Below are positions 32,262-42,430 of a stretch of DNA of 64,000 nucleotides, one piece after another. The DNA is from a bacterium. GTDB lineage: Bacteria; Hinthialibacterota; Hinthialibacteria; H5-UNCL2. The position numbers and the translations under genes are program-made. Under the pieces are notes generated by a model, which saw only the letters and a program-made list of their open reading frames with translations, searched no databases and was not told where the DNA came from. The DNA lies in NCBI GenBank assembly GCA_015075175.1, contig JABTUV010000008.1, positions 64,329-128,328 of the forward strand, in the 5' to 3' direction. Position 1 is the first letter of the stretch. Every line of letters starts with the position of its first letter.

Positions 32262-34835
32262 ATGCATTCACGCTTCATTCGCCTGATTCCTGCCATGTTT
32301 CTGTGCGCCGCGCTGGCCGTCGCAGAGGAGGAGACGATCCACGTCGGCCCGCAACCGGACGGCAGCATCGTCGTCCCGACCCACCAGGTCCTGCGGCCGG
32401 CGGGCTTTCAGATCGAGTTCTTCGGCCGTCCCACCAACGTGGCGCTGCATCCCGACCCCGAGCGCGGACTTCTGGCGGTCAAGAACTTCCGCGACGTGAT
32501 GCTCATCGAGCTGGAGCAGCAGGTCATCCGCCACAGCGTGCCCCTGCGCGGCGGGGCGACCTGGACCGGCCTGGTCTGGAACCGCGCCGGCGACCGCCTT
32601 TACGTCACCAACACCGAGAACCAACTGGTGGGTTTCAGCCTGGAGAATCGCACGCTGATTCAGCAAGGCGTCGTGACCTTTCCCGGCCCTGGCGGGGAGG
32701 GACGCTCCGGGCCGGCGGGCATCGCGCTCAGTCCTGACGGCGCCACCGCCTATGTCTGCCTGTCGCGCAACAACAGCGTGGCGGTCGTCAATCTGGAAAC
32801 CAAAGAGTTCACGCAGATTCCCGTGGGCGTGGCGCCTTTTGAGGTGCTGGTCTCGGGCGACCGACTGTTCGTCTCCAACTGGGGCGGACGGCATCCAGGC
32901 CCCGAGGATGCCTCGGCGGAAAGCTCGGGGACCATGGTCGAAGTGGATGAGCGCGGCATCGGCAAGAGCGGGACCGTCTCGGTGGTGGACCTCGCGGCCG
33001 GCCGGGAGACCAAGCAGATCGACACGGGCCTGCATCCCTCCGGTATGGCGCTGTCGCGCTCGGAGAAGCGGCTGTTCGTGGCCTGTCCCAACAGCGACGT
33101 CATCAGCGTGGTCGACACGGACAAGCTGGAAGTCGTTGAGACGATTTCAGCGCGGCCGCACGCCGATTTTCCCTTCGGTAGCGCGCCCAACGCGGTCGCC
33201 CTCTCGCGCGACGGGGCCACGCTCTACGTGGCCAACGGCGGCAACAACGCCATCGCCGTGGTTGCGTTATCGGCGCGCGCCGGTGAGCGGCCGGATGGGC
33301 CGGAAAACTCCCGCATCGTGGGCCAGATTCCCACCGGTTGGTATCCCGGCGACGTGAAGCTGGGCGATCGCGGGCGGCTGCTTCTGGTCGCCAACGTGAA
33401 GGGCGTCGGATCCCGCACGCCCCGGACGAGCAATCAGGGCGCTTTCAACACCCACGACCATCGCGGCTCCGTCAGCCTCATCCCCGTCCCCGACGCCACC
33501 CGTTTGGCCGAGTACACGACCATCGTGGACAACAACAACCGTATCGGCTACGCCCGCCGCAGCCTCCTCTCCGCCGAGAGCGACAAGCCCCCCGTGCCCG
33601 TGCCCGAGAACCACGGTGAACCCTCCGTCTTCAAGCACGTGGTCTATATCATCAAGGAGAATCGCACCTACGACCAGGTCCTCGGCGACATGCCGGAGGG
33701 CAACGGCGATCCGAGTCTGGTGCATTTCGGCGAGGAGGTCACGCCCAACCACCACGCGCTGGCCCGGCAGTTCACGCTGTTCGACAACTTCTACTGCTCC
33801 GGCATTCTCTCCGCCGACGGCCATCAGTGGACCAACGAGGCCTACGTCACCAGTTACCTGGAGCGTTCCTTCGGCGGCTGGGTGCGATCCTATCCCTATC
33901 CGGGCGGGGACGCGCTGGCGTATGCCGGTTCGGGCTTCTTGTGGGACAATGCGTTGGCTCACGGGCTGTCGTTTCGCACTTACGGCGAGTTCGTATTTGC
34001 GACCATCCGCCCGCGCAACGCGACGTTTCTGGACTGCTACCGGGACTTCATCGACGGCACGGGCAGAATCAGCATCACCGGGCGCGCCTCTGTCGCCAGT
34101 CTGGAGCCTTACACCTGCACGACCACGATCGGCTTTCCCAGCATCGTGCCCGACGTGTATCGGGCCAACGAGTTCATCAAGGAGCTGGCCGAGTTCGAGA
34201 AGAACGGCAGGTTTCCCAACCTGTGCATGATGCTCCTGCCCAACGACCATACGGCGGGCACGCGGCCCGGCTATCCCACGCCCCGCGCGGCGGTCGCCGA
34301 CAACGACCTGGCCCTGGGGCGCGTGGTCGAGGCCATTTCCAAGAGCCGCTACTGGAAGGAAACCTGCATTTTCGTGGTGCAGGACGATCCGCAGGCGGGC
34401 GTGGACCACGTGGACGGCCATCGCACCGTCGCCTTTGTCATCAGTCCCTACACCAAGCGCAAGTTCGTGGACAGCACGCACTACACGCAGACGGGCATGG
34501 TCAAGACCATCGAGCTCATCCTGGGGCTGCCGCCCATGAACCAGTTCGACCTGTCGGCGACGGCCATGCGTAACTGTTTCACCGACCAGGCGGACTATAC
34601 GCCCTACACGGCGCTTCCCAACAACATTCCCCTGGACCAGATGAACCCCGGGCTGTCGCAGCTGGACGGCCCGCAGCGCTACTGGGCGGAGAAGTCGCTG
34701 GAGTTGCCGCTGGATGACGTGGACCTGGCCGACGAGGACACCTTGAATCGCATCCTCTGGCATTCGGTCAAGGGTTACGACGTGCCTTATCCGCGCCTGG
34801 CGTGGATGGACAAGTATCCCGAGCTGCGGAAGTAG
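32262..34835 (+). CDS. Exported beta-propeller / phosphoesterase (AcpA-like) fusion
   Basis: 857 residues. ATG at 32262 follows CGGAGG and opens a Sec signal (FIRLIPAMFLCAALAVA). Residues ~60-430 are a YVTN-type beta-propeller with repeated blades (GIALSPDGATAYVCLSRNN, GMALSRSEKRLFVACPNSD, AVALSRDGATLYVANGGNN). From about residue 465 it is a phosphoesterase of the AcpA/phospholipase C family in the alkaline-phosphatase superfamily: VVYIIKENRTYDQVLGDM, ARQFTLFDNFYCSGILSADGHQW, MLLPNDHTAGTRPG, FVVQDDPQAGVDHVDGHRTV. The whole frame is intact. Likely periplasmic or secreted; hydrolysis of phosphate esters or phospholipids is inferred from the family. Stands alone between repeat-filled gaps. Confidence 0.87.
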   Translation: MHSRFIRLIPAMFLCAALAVAEEETIHVGPQPDGSIVVPTHQVLRPAGFQIEFFGRPTNVALHPDPERGLLAVKNFRDVMLIELEQQVIRHSVPLRGGATWTGLVWNRAGDRLYVTNTENQLVGFSLENRTLIQQGVVTFPGPGGEGRSGPAGIALSPDGATAYVCLSRNNSVAVVNLETKEFTQIPVGVAPFEVLVSGDRLFVSNWGGRHPGPEDASAESSGTMVEVDERGIGKSGTVSVVDLAAGRETKQIDTGLHPSGMALSRSEKRLFVACPNSDVISVVDTDKLEVVETISARPHADFPFGSAPNAVALSRDGATLYVANGGNNAIAVVALSARAGERPDGPENSRIVGQIPTGWYPGDVKLGDRGRLLLVANVKGVGSRTPRTSNQGAFNTHDHRGSVSLIPVPDATRLAEYTTIVDNNNRIGYARRSLLSAESDKPPVPVPENHGEPSVFKHVVYIIKENRTYDQVLGDMPEGNGDPSLVHFGEEVTPNHHALARQFTLFDNFYCSGILSADGHQWTNEAYVTSYLERSFGGWVRSYPYPGGDALAYAGSGFLWDNALAHGLSFRTYGEFVFATIRPRNATFLDCYRDFIDGTGRISITGRASVASLEPYTCTTTIGFPSIVPDVYRANEFIKELAEFEKNGRFPNLCMMLLPNDHTAGTRPGYPTPRAAVADNDLALGRVVEAISKSRYWKETCIFVVQDDPQAGVDHVDGHRTVAFVISPYTKRKFVDSTHYTQTGMVKTIELILGLPPMNQFDLSATAMRNCFTDQADYTPYTALPNNIPLDQMNPGLSQLDGPQRYWAEKSLELPLDDVDLADEDTLNRILWHSVKGYDVPYPRLAWMDKYPELRK

Positions 34836-34857
34836 ACGACACAACCGGAGTAGGAAA

Positions 34858-34952
34858 CCCGGAGTACAAACTTTAGTTTGCGAAACAGGCAGGCTGAAGC
34901 CTGAACTCCGGGAGTTTGCGAAACAGGCAGGCTGAAGCCTGAACTCCGGAGT
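34858..34952. repeat. GAGTACAAACTTTAGTTTGC / GGCTTCAGCCTG repeat pair
   Basis: Two tandem copies of GTTTGCGAAACAGGCAGGCTGAAGCCTGAACTCCGG, the first preceded by a GGAGTACAAACTTTAGTTTGC palindrome. Related to the GAGTACAGGCTTCAGCCTGC elements at 1046, 1126 and 19610. They lie between convergent genes and could work as a terminator. Confidence 0.8.
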
Positions 34953-34954
34953 CG

Positions 34955-36091
34955 TCAAAAGAAATCCGCGCAGTGGGTGGGAAAGCGCGGCAGCAGCCGC
35001 GTGGCGGCGGCCAGGTCGGCCAGCGACGGCTCGCCCAGGAGCGCCTGCGCGGCCGTTCGTACGTCCAAGGCCAGTTGAGCGGTCGAGGCCGGCTCGACCG
35101 TGACGCTTCCCGCCCCAAAGCGCACCCGCCACGGTCCGGCGTTCTCGGGCAGGAGCGGGTCGCGCAACTCCAGCGTAAACTCGCCCTCGCCGTCCGCTCC
35201 CAGCGCACGCAAGGCCGCGGGCGCGTCGATTATGCGATACATGGGCGGGCGCTCGACCGTCGCCTCCAGTCCGTACTCGCAAAAGAGCGCCCAGAAGGGG
35301 CTGTCGCCAGGCTCCGGCCAGGTGAGCGTGGCGCCGTTATAACCGATCCGTCCCAGCGCCGAGAGCAGCGCCCGGTAGCCGCGCGCGCTGCTCCAGACCA
35401 CCTCGCTCACCTCCTGGGCCGGGCGCAATCCTTTCTTCAGGCGCAGCACGGCGAAGCCTTCCGCCGGCTCGCCTACTGCGACCACTTGCGCGGGGGTGGG
35501 TTCGCCCGACCAGTGCACGCGCGACCAGTCGAAGCCGCTGCGTGCGTGCGTGCCCGAGTAGCGCGCCGCCCAGGCGTGATAGGCTCCCTCCACCTGCGGC
35601 CAATCCTCCAGCGTCAAGAGTCGCACCGGCAGATCAAGTTCAAGCCTCGGGAAAATCGAGAGCGGACACGTGAGAACGATCCGCCGACCGGCGGGCGCGT
35701 AACCGAAGCGCGCGTAGTAGCTCTCGCGCACGGGATGTAGAACCGACCAGGCCAGCCCGCGCCCGCGCATGGCGGAGAGACTGTGGCGCATGAGGGCGTG
35801 GCCGACTCCGCTCTGCCGGCATTCGGGAGAGACGGCCACGGAGCGGATGGCGCCCGCGGAGAGGCGCCGGCCGCGCACGTAGAAGTGCGTCGCGTTGAGT
35901 TCATAGGCGCCCACGAGTCCCGGCTCGCCTTCCGCGACGAAGATTTCGCGGCCCTCTTTGGGCGCCAGGCGATCCTCGGGCAGGGCGTCGCCGCCCCGGA
36001 ACGCCAGCGACCATAGGCGCGCGACTGCGGCGCATTCGTCGGCGCGCATGGGACGTATGGGACCGATGGGACCTGGAGAGGGAGCGGACAT
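34955..36091 (-). CDS. Eis-like GNAT acetyltransferase with SCP2-like C-terminus
   Basis: 378 residues from ATG 36091, chosen because GGAG lies 8 nt upstream; an ATG at 36130 is in frame but has no such site. Eis/DUF4111-like layout: N-terminal GNAT with acetyl-CoA loop SVAVSPECRQSGVGHALMRH, the Y-R dyad region VRESYYARFGYAPAGRR, a second degenerate GNAT (~170-280) and a C-terminal SCP2-fold domain (FTLELRDPLLPENAGPWRVRF, AQLALDVRTAAQALLG). Eis-type enzymes acetylate amines on aminoglycosides or proteins; the substrate here is unknown. Convergent with the phosphoesterase gene. Confidence 0.88.
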   Translation of the reverse strand: MSAPSPGPIGPIRPMRADECAAVARLWSLAFRGGDALPEDRLAPKEGREIFVAEGEPGLVGAYELNATHFYVRGRRLSAGAIRSVAVSPECRQSGVGHALMRHSLSAMRGRGLAWSVLHPVRESYYARFGYAPAGRRIVLTCPLSIFPRLELDLPVRLLTLEDWPQVEGAYHAWAARYSGTHARSGFDWSRVHWSGEPTPAQVVAVGEPAEGFAVLRLKKGLRPAQEVSEVVWSSARGYRALLSALGRIGYNGATLTWPEPGDSPFWALFCEYGLEATVERPPMYRIIDAPAALRALGADGEGEFTLELRDPLLPENAGPWRVRFGAGSVTVEPASTAQLALDVRTAAQALLGEPSLADLAAATRLLPRFPTHCADFF

Positions 36092-36412
36092 CGTGAAGAC
36101 TCCTGCAGAGAATGGGCCAAGCCCGGCCACTATGCCGTAAAACCGGGCGACTGGCTAGGCAGTCGCCCCCGCCGCCGGAGACAAGCGTTTGTCATTTCGA
36201 CCGAAGGGAGAAATCCCTCCCGGCCTTGTCGCAGCGACTGCCGAGAGGCGGAAGATTTCTCCCTTCGGTCGAAATGACAGCCGCGGTCGAAATGACAGTG
36301 GCTTGGCGCTCCCATCAAATGTGAGACGGGCTGCCGCGAGATGAGCTGGCGCGAGACGCCCTCCTGTAGTAACATGCGCGTGTCTCTTAATGAACCCACA
36401 GCGAGGCGCGCC
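36092..36412. repeat. Intergenic region with GTCATTTCGACCGAAGGGAGAAATC hairpin
   Basis: Left arm from 36191, right arm ending about 36279, then a second short GGTCGAAATGACAG. The loop holds CGGCCTTGTCGCAGCGACTGCCG-type sequence. It lies between divergent genes; no confident promoter was found. Confidence 0.75.
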
Positions 36413-36757
36413 ATGAGCAACGGATCATCGCAGGAAAACACCTTCGCCATGCTTTGCCATCTCTCCGCCCTGTCCGGTTACCTCATCCCGTTCGGCTGGA
36501 TCATCGGCCCGCTGGTCGTCTGGCTGATCAAGAAGGACGAATACCCTCTCGTCGACGACCAGGGCCGCGAAGCCCTCAACTTCAACATCACGATCCTGAT
36601 CGCCCACATTGTCGCCGGGATTCTCTGGTTGTTCTGCATCGGCATCATCGTCACCGGCATCGTCGTGGTGGCGCATGTGGTGTTCCTCGTGATCGCGGCC
36701 ATGAAGGCCAACCAGGGCCAGCGCTACCGCTATCCCTTCATTCTGCGCTTCCTCTGA
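36413..36757 (+). CDS. DUF4870 (Tic20-like) membrane protein
   Basis: 114 residues: a hydrophilic head (MSNGSSQENTFAMLCHLSAL) then three or four helices (GYLIPFGWIIGPLVVWLIKK, ITILIAHIVAGILWLFCIGI, IVTGIVVVAHVVFLVIAAMKA). The pattern LCHLSAL..G.....GWIIGPLVVWLIKKDEYPLVDDQGREALNFN is diagnostic of DUF4870. Function unknown in the family. Its last 20 bases overlap the 3' end of the gene on the other strand. Confidence 0.88.
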   Translation: MSNGSSQENTFAMLCHLSALSGYLIPFGWIIGPLVVWLIKKDEYPLVDDQGREALNFNITILIAHIVAGILWLFCIGIIVTGIVVVAHVVFLVIAAMKANQGQRYRYPFILRFL

Positions 36758-38791
36758 GCGCGTAGCGGCGGCCCTGCCAGGAGAGCGAAAGCTCGTCTCC
36801 TTCGCCGGAGAGCGAGAGCGGGGCGGGCGCCAGCGACGCGCAGTCCGCGCGGACGATCATGCCCAGCCGGGCGATGGTCCGGCCGGCGGAGAAGGTTCCC
36901 GGCGCGCGGCCGCCCGCGGGGATAAGCAACTCCGTCAACCGCCCCCGTTCCATGCTCGGGCGATCCAGGAGGAAGGTTTCCCCGTCGCCGGCAAAATCCA
37001 GTCGCAGGCGCCGATCCACGTTGAGCCACAGGCCGGCCAGGGTCGCATCACTTCTTCTTCGCCCGCGCTTTCCACCCGTAATCGACCACCTGAGTATTCC
37101 AATAGGCGATGGCCCGGCTGATAGACGTGGTTGGGATCGTTGACGATGCCCACGACACCCAGCGACCAGGACTCCAGCGTCACGTCGGTCGTGGCGCGCA
37201 GCGTGGAGAGGAACACCAGCGTATCCGGTTCGACTAGATAGGTCGCCGTCTGCTGCCGCACCTTGCCGCCGGCGCGCGACAGAAGGAGTCGTGCGCAAGG
37301 CACGGGCGACAGTTCCACCGTCGCGGAGACCAGCTCGATGCGATCACGGCGGGCGCCGACCTCCTGCACCCAGCCGACCAGGCCCGCCGGGTCCGGCGAG
37401 GTGAGAAAATCCTTGCCGCGCAACGCCACCAGTCCCATCACCTGCGCGCCCCACGACATGGAGGCCGTCATCTTGTCCGTACGCAGGCAGAGGAACCTGC
37501 CGGCCTCGAAGAGACGCAGTCCGTTATGGCGCCGGTCGAACTCCGCGGCTGAAACCGGCTGGGGAACCGGGCCGAACCAACGCTGCGCCAGGTAGGCCAG
37601 CGCCTGCGACTCCAGCACGGACTGCTGGGTACTGGGAAAGAACCACTCGCCCGGCAGATAGGCGCATCCGGTCGCCGAGCGCGCCTGCATCTTCTCGGTC
37701 TTTTCCAGCGCCCGCTCGGCCATGAGCGCGGCCTCGCGATCCTGAAAGGTCAACGCGACCGTGCTCCACTTGCCGGCCCACGCCGGCTCACGGTGCAATT
37801 CCCAGTCCTGCCCGTTGGCGTAATAAAAGCCTCCGCAGTCCAGCGACAGATACTTGAGGACCTCCACCATGCCCGCCTGGTTGTGTCGGACCGCGGGCGA
37901 GAGCGGTCGGCCGGCGGCGTGATGGTAGAACATCTGGTTGTTGAGCAGCGAGAACGTGGTCATGTAGTCGGGATGGACGCGGGCGTGGTTTTCCAGGGTG
38001 TAATCGGAGTGGATGTTGGGCCCGGACAGGTCCGTGAGCAGCTCGCCGTATTGGGAGAGCGCGCCGGGCGCGAAGTCCTCGGCGCGTAAGAACGACGACA
38101 GGGTATAGAGCTCGGCGGCGCGGAGCCAGGCGGCGCGGCGCGGATGGTTGGGAAACATGTGCGCCGCCAGCGCGATGCACATGGCGTTCCAGGCGTTCTC
38201 CTCCGCCTTGGTGTCGTCCTTGACTTGGGCGGGCGGCTTCTGGTCGAGAAAGCGGTCTGCTTCGTGCTCGACCATGCGTCCCACGGCCGTTTGCAGGTCG
38301 GAAGGGAGCCGGTCCCAGAGAAGCCAAGCGGCCCAGCCCGCCTGCCCCGCCCAGTAGGCCGACTGCCACTGGTCGCCCCACCGCTTGCCGTCCGCGCAGA
38401 CGTAAGGTCCGGTCAGATGCGTGGAGGTGACGCGCCCGAGCAGGGCGATGGCCTCGCGTTCCACAGTCTCCCGCGTCGCCCCCACGATCGCGGGATCAAA
38501 CGGCCCGAAGCGTGAGAGTACGGCCAACCCCGAGGCTGTATGCGTGTTGGGACGGATTCCGTGCTCGTTGCTGTTCCAGGCCAGGGCCAGGCATTCCGGA
38601 TGCTCTTTCCAGACGGATAGAAGACTGCGCACGTAACGCGCCTGGTGCATGGCGGACCGGTAGAAGCGCAACGAAAGCTCGGTTTCAGGGTGGGCGGCCG
38701 GGGGAATCGGGGGTACGCCGGAGAAGGGTTCGGCGGCGTCGGCGACCAGCCAGAAAACGGCAAGGCAAGAGATGAGAAGATGACGAATCAT
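36738..38791 (-). CDS. Exported protein of unknown function, possibly an alpha/alpha-toroid carbohydrate-active enzyme, frame-disrupted
   Basis: About 684 residues. ATG at 38791 follows AAAGGAG and opens a Sec signal (MIRHLLISCLAVFWLVADAA). The first ~400 residues are helical and Trp/His-rich (LALAWNSNEHGIRPNTHTASGL, GDQWQSAYWAGQAGWAAWLLW, ENAWNAMCIALAAHMFPNHP, NIHSDYTLENHARVHPDYM); the last ~250 are beta-rich. This layout resembles polysaccharide lyases and related toroid + beta-sandwich enzymes, but I recognise no catalytic motif. A slip in GAAGAAGAAGTG near 37050 splits off the last ~100 residues, which continue as SDATLAGLWLNVDRRLRLDFAG to TGA at 36738. It is convergent with, and overlaps, the DUF4870 gene. 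Confidence 0.7.
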
Positions 38792-39433
38792 GCGACCGGC
38801 TCCTTTCCACCTGCGATTACGATTCGTGATCTTAATCGCAATCTTAATCATAATCGTGTTCGCCATCGTAGCTGTCATTTCGACCGAAGGGAGAAATCTT
38901 CTGCATCGCACTGCGGCGGCGACATGCTCCATGCCAACGTCATGTCATTTCGACCGAAGGGAGAAATCTTCTGCATCGCACCGCGGCGGCGACATGCTCC
39001 ATGCCAACGTCATGTCATTTCGACCGAAGGGAGAAATCTCCTGCATCGCGCCCGCCCCGTGACAACAGCGAGAAAGATTTCTCCCTTCGGTCGAAATGAC
39101 AGGAGGCTTCGGTCGAAATGACAGGGGGCTTCGGTCGAAATGGCAGATCTATCCGCACCCGTCTTTAGTGGGGCCTTGCCTCTACCGCAAAACCATGAAA
39201 ATGGCGGCGTTGAGAGCCAGGCCGGTGGCACGGACCTCCAGGTCCGTGATTCGGGCAAGCAAGCCCGAGCTACCGTCCAACCATCGTGCCTGCGACCAAG
39301 TCGCAATATGTTCCGCCGAAAACGGGTGGATTTTCCACCGTCGCCAAGCTATACTCTCCCCAGTAAGGAAGTCGCCTGCCACGGGCCAACCTACGGCCCG
39401 TGACGTCGCCGGCGTGAGGAGCGTTGCCTGAAG
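38792..39433. repeat. Intergenic repeat array: hexamers, 70-bp tandem repeat, hairpins
   Basis: No gene. Hexamer-like CTTAATCGCAATCTTAATC at 38830-38852. A 70-bp direct repeat starts at 38874, 38944 and 39014 (two full copies differing at one or two bases, the third diverging after ~30 bp); each begins with GTCATTTCGACCGAAGGGAG. Inverted copies (CTCCCTTCGGTCGAAATGACA) follow to 39145. Then come short hairpins: CACGGACCTCCAGGTCCGTG (~39232), TCGGGCAAGCAAGCCCGA (~39254) and CACGGGCCAACCTACGGCCCGTG (~39380). Confidence 0.85.
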
Positions 39434-42430
39434 ATGCCGCGGTTGCCTGCCCTCCTCCTGGCCCTGGGGCTTCCCACCCTTCTGTTCGCCCAGGGCCCCC
39501 TGGTCATCAACGAGATCATGTACCATCCCGACAGCGACGTCTACGCCGCCTCGCGCGAGTACGTCGAGGTCACCAACATCTCCGCGGCCCCGCTCAACGT
39601 GTCCGGCTGGTATTTCTACACCGGTATCGACTACACGTTCCCGCCGGGCACGATCATACCGGCGGGCGGCTTCCTGGTGGTGGCGAAGGACGTGGAGGAG
39701 GCCACGCGGTTCTACCAGATCAGCAACGTGGTGGGGCCGTTCGGGGGGCAGTTGGCGGACGGGGGCGAGCGCATCGGCATCGCCGATGCCACCGGTAATC
39801 TGATCGACAGCGTGCGCTACGACGACCGCGGGGGGTGGCCGGTCGCACCCGACGGGCAGGGTCCCAGCCTGGAGTGCCTGAATCCCTACGTGGACAACGA
39901 CGATCCGGCCAATTGGCGGGCCGCCAACGGCGCCGGCGGGGTGCAACCTTGGCAGTACGTCACCATCAACGGGACCGGCACCCAGACCAGCGGCCGCAGC
40001 AGCATCTACTTCTATCTCTCCGGCGCCGGCGAGTGCCTGATCGACAACATCGAGGTCGTGCGTGTCGGCGATCCTTTGGAGACCAACCATGTTCTGTGGG
40101 GGGACTTCGAGGACGAGGACGTGGTCATCGGCGATGCCACCGGCTGGCGGGCAACCGGCAACCACAGTCAGTCCAAGCTCTCCAACAACGCGTTCTTCGG
40201 CGCACAGTGCGCTCATATCATTGCGACCGGCGCGGGCGGCAGCGACGACGATTCGTTCCAGCAGTACAACATGGCGGTCTCCGTGCAGGTGGGCCAGCCC
40301 TACCAGGTGCGGTTCTGGGTGCGATTCTTGACCTCGGGCGTGAGCTTGACGGCGCGCTTCACCGGCAGCGGCGTCAATGGTTCCGTCTCCGCGCCGGGCG
40401 GGGCGCTCTATTCGCCGGGGCGATCCAATAATCGCCTCCTGGGCAACCTGCCGCCCTTTATCGACCAGGTGGGTACGGTCCCCGAGTGCCCCCTACCCAG
40501 CGAGGACTGCGCGGTAGTCGCGCGGCTGCGCGACAGCGACGGCATCCGCTACGCCACCGTCAGTACTCCCTCGTCAACGGACGGGCGGCGGAAGGCTGCC
40601 CATGCGGGATGACGGCTGTCCGGCGACGGCGTCGCCGGCGACGGCGTCTACGGCGCCTTCCTTCCCCGCCAGGCCAACGAGAAGATCGTGCGCTACGTGG
40701 TCTGGGCCGAGGACATGCTCGGCAATCTGCAAATCTGGCCCGAGCCTTCCGAACCCACCCCGAACGGCGCCTACTTCACCTGGGATCGCACCCCCGCGAC
40801 CCCCCTCCGCCACATCTGGCTCCATTCCACTTACAACCAGGTCACCTGGACCACCAACAGCATCGGCTCCGACCTGCCGGCTACCATCGTCATTGAAGGC
40901 AAGGTCTACGACCGCGTGCGCGTGCGCCATCGCGGCAACACCGCCCTCGGCAATTACAAGAAAAACTTCAAGTTCCGCTTCAACAAGGACAATCGTCCCG
41001 GCGACAAGAAGACCTGGAATCTGAACGGCGACATGTGCGACAAGAGCTACATGCACGCGGTCGTCAGCTGGGAAATCACGCGCCGCATGGGCCTGCCCTA
41101 TTGCGAAACCGAGTCGATCCACTTTCGCCTCACGTCAGGTTCCAGCCCCTTCCGCTTCTGGGGGCTGTACACCTACATCGAGCAACCCAACGAGCAGTTC
41201 CTGGAGCGCAACGGACTGGACCCGACGGGCAACTTCTACAAGTCCAGCTCGGACCAGCGCGCCTTGGCGACCTATCCCGGGCCTTATCGCAAGAACAGCA
41301 ACGAGGAGGCCAACGACTGGACCGACCTGGAGTTCTTCATCGAGGGTTTCAACGTTTACTATAACAGCCCACCCGCCTTCACGGCGGTGAGCAAACAGCA
41401 GGCGCACGACTTTCTCCTGCAGTACGCCGACGTGGACCAGATTATCGACTATCTTTCCAGCATGACGCTGATCGGCAACGCCGACCAGTGCGGCAAGAAC
41501 CAGTTGCTCTATCACGATCCCGCGACCAACCGCTGGAAGAAGATCGGCTGGGACCTGGACCTGACGCTGGGGCAGAACTACGATCGGACGGCCGGGTCCA
41601 CCTTCGGGTATCAGCTGTTCAACAACCTTTTCAAGATCGACAACAGCATCCTTTTGGGCTGTCGGCTGTTTCCCAAAAACGACGGTCCCTGGAACAAGCT
41701 GGACGACCGCTTCATGGCGCCGGCCAACGACGACGCCTACGCGGTCCCCTTCCGGGGGGCGTACCTGTTGCGGGTGCGACACTGGCTGGACACAATGTAC
41801 ACGCCGGAGAATCTGCATCCCTTCATCGACAGTTACAAGGCGATGATCGCGTCCGACGCGGCCCTGGACGCGGCGCGCTGGCCGGGCGAGCCTCGCGCCG
41901 ACCGAGCCGGCAGCGACTGGATTCTGCCCGGCGACTTCGACGTCTGGGTGCAGCGCATCAAGGACTTCATCACTCAGCGGCGCGCCAACCTGTACACGCA
42001 GATCGCCGGTTTCTCCGACCTGCCCACGCCCACGCCGACTCCCACGGCCACGCCCACGCGCACCCCGACGCCCACGCCTCCGCAGGCTCCGCCGCCGCGC
42101 TGGTTCACGCCCGACGTGGTCGCCCTGCCCGCCAACTCGGGTTACCATTCGGGGCTTCTGCGCCTCTCCGACTACGTCAGCGACGACACCACCGCGCCGC
42201 AGAACATCATCTTTTCGCTCGTGTCCCAAAGCAATCCGAGCGTGGCGCTGGTGTCGGTGTCCAGCTCGGGTTTGCTGTCGGTGTCGGTGTTCGCCAACAA
42301 GGTGGGCGTCACGCGCGTGGTTGTGCGGGCGCGCGACCAGGATTTCGCCACCGCCGACACCACCATCGAGATCGTGGTCTCGGGAGGCGCAACCGGCGTG
42401 CCGCCCGGGCAGTGGAGATCATTGCGGTAG
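39434..42430 (+). CDS. Exported lamin-tail / CotH-kinase-domain protein with Thr/Pro linker, frame-disrupted
   Basis: About 999 residues. Sec signal (MPRLPALLLALGLPTLLFAQ), then a lamin-tail domain (LVINEIMYHPDSD, EYVEVTNISAAPLNVSGWYF, AGGFLVVAKD), a jelly-roll-like carbohydrate-binding-type region (DFEDEDVVIGDATGWRATG, PYQVRFWVRFL), then a CotH domain: RVRHRGNTALGNYKKNFKFRF, YIEQPNEQFLERNGLD, and the catalytic-type WDLDLTLG. A PTPTPTPTATPTRTPTPTPP linker near residue 860 leads to a short beta-sandwich tail. Two indels around 40590-40690 hide the block MRDDGLSGDGVAGDGVYGAF. CotH proteins are atypical secreted kinases; lamin-tail + CotH combinations are known in environmental bacteria, with substrates undefined. 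Large, surface-exposed, modular. Confidence 0.85.

Noticed and set aside
33267-35282. 671-codon minus-strand ORF opposite the phosphoesterase
   Set aside because: Shadow frame that runs through the repeat pair at 34858-34952; composition not protein-like.
38874-39145. Possible CRISPR array
   Set aside because: The repeats are contiguous 70-bp tandem copies with no unique spacers, and no cas genes are in the window.
39010-39306. Small ORFs with ISTEGRNLLHR or CHFDRREK sequences
   Set aside because: Translations of the GTCATTTCGACCGAAGGGAG repeat, a common false-gene artefact.
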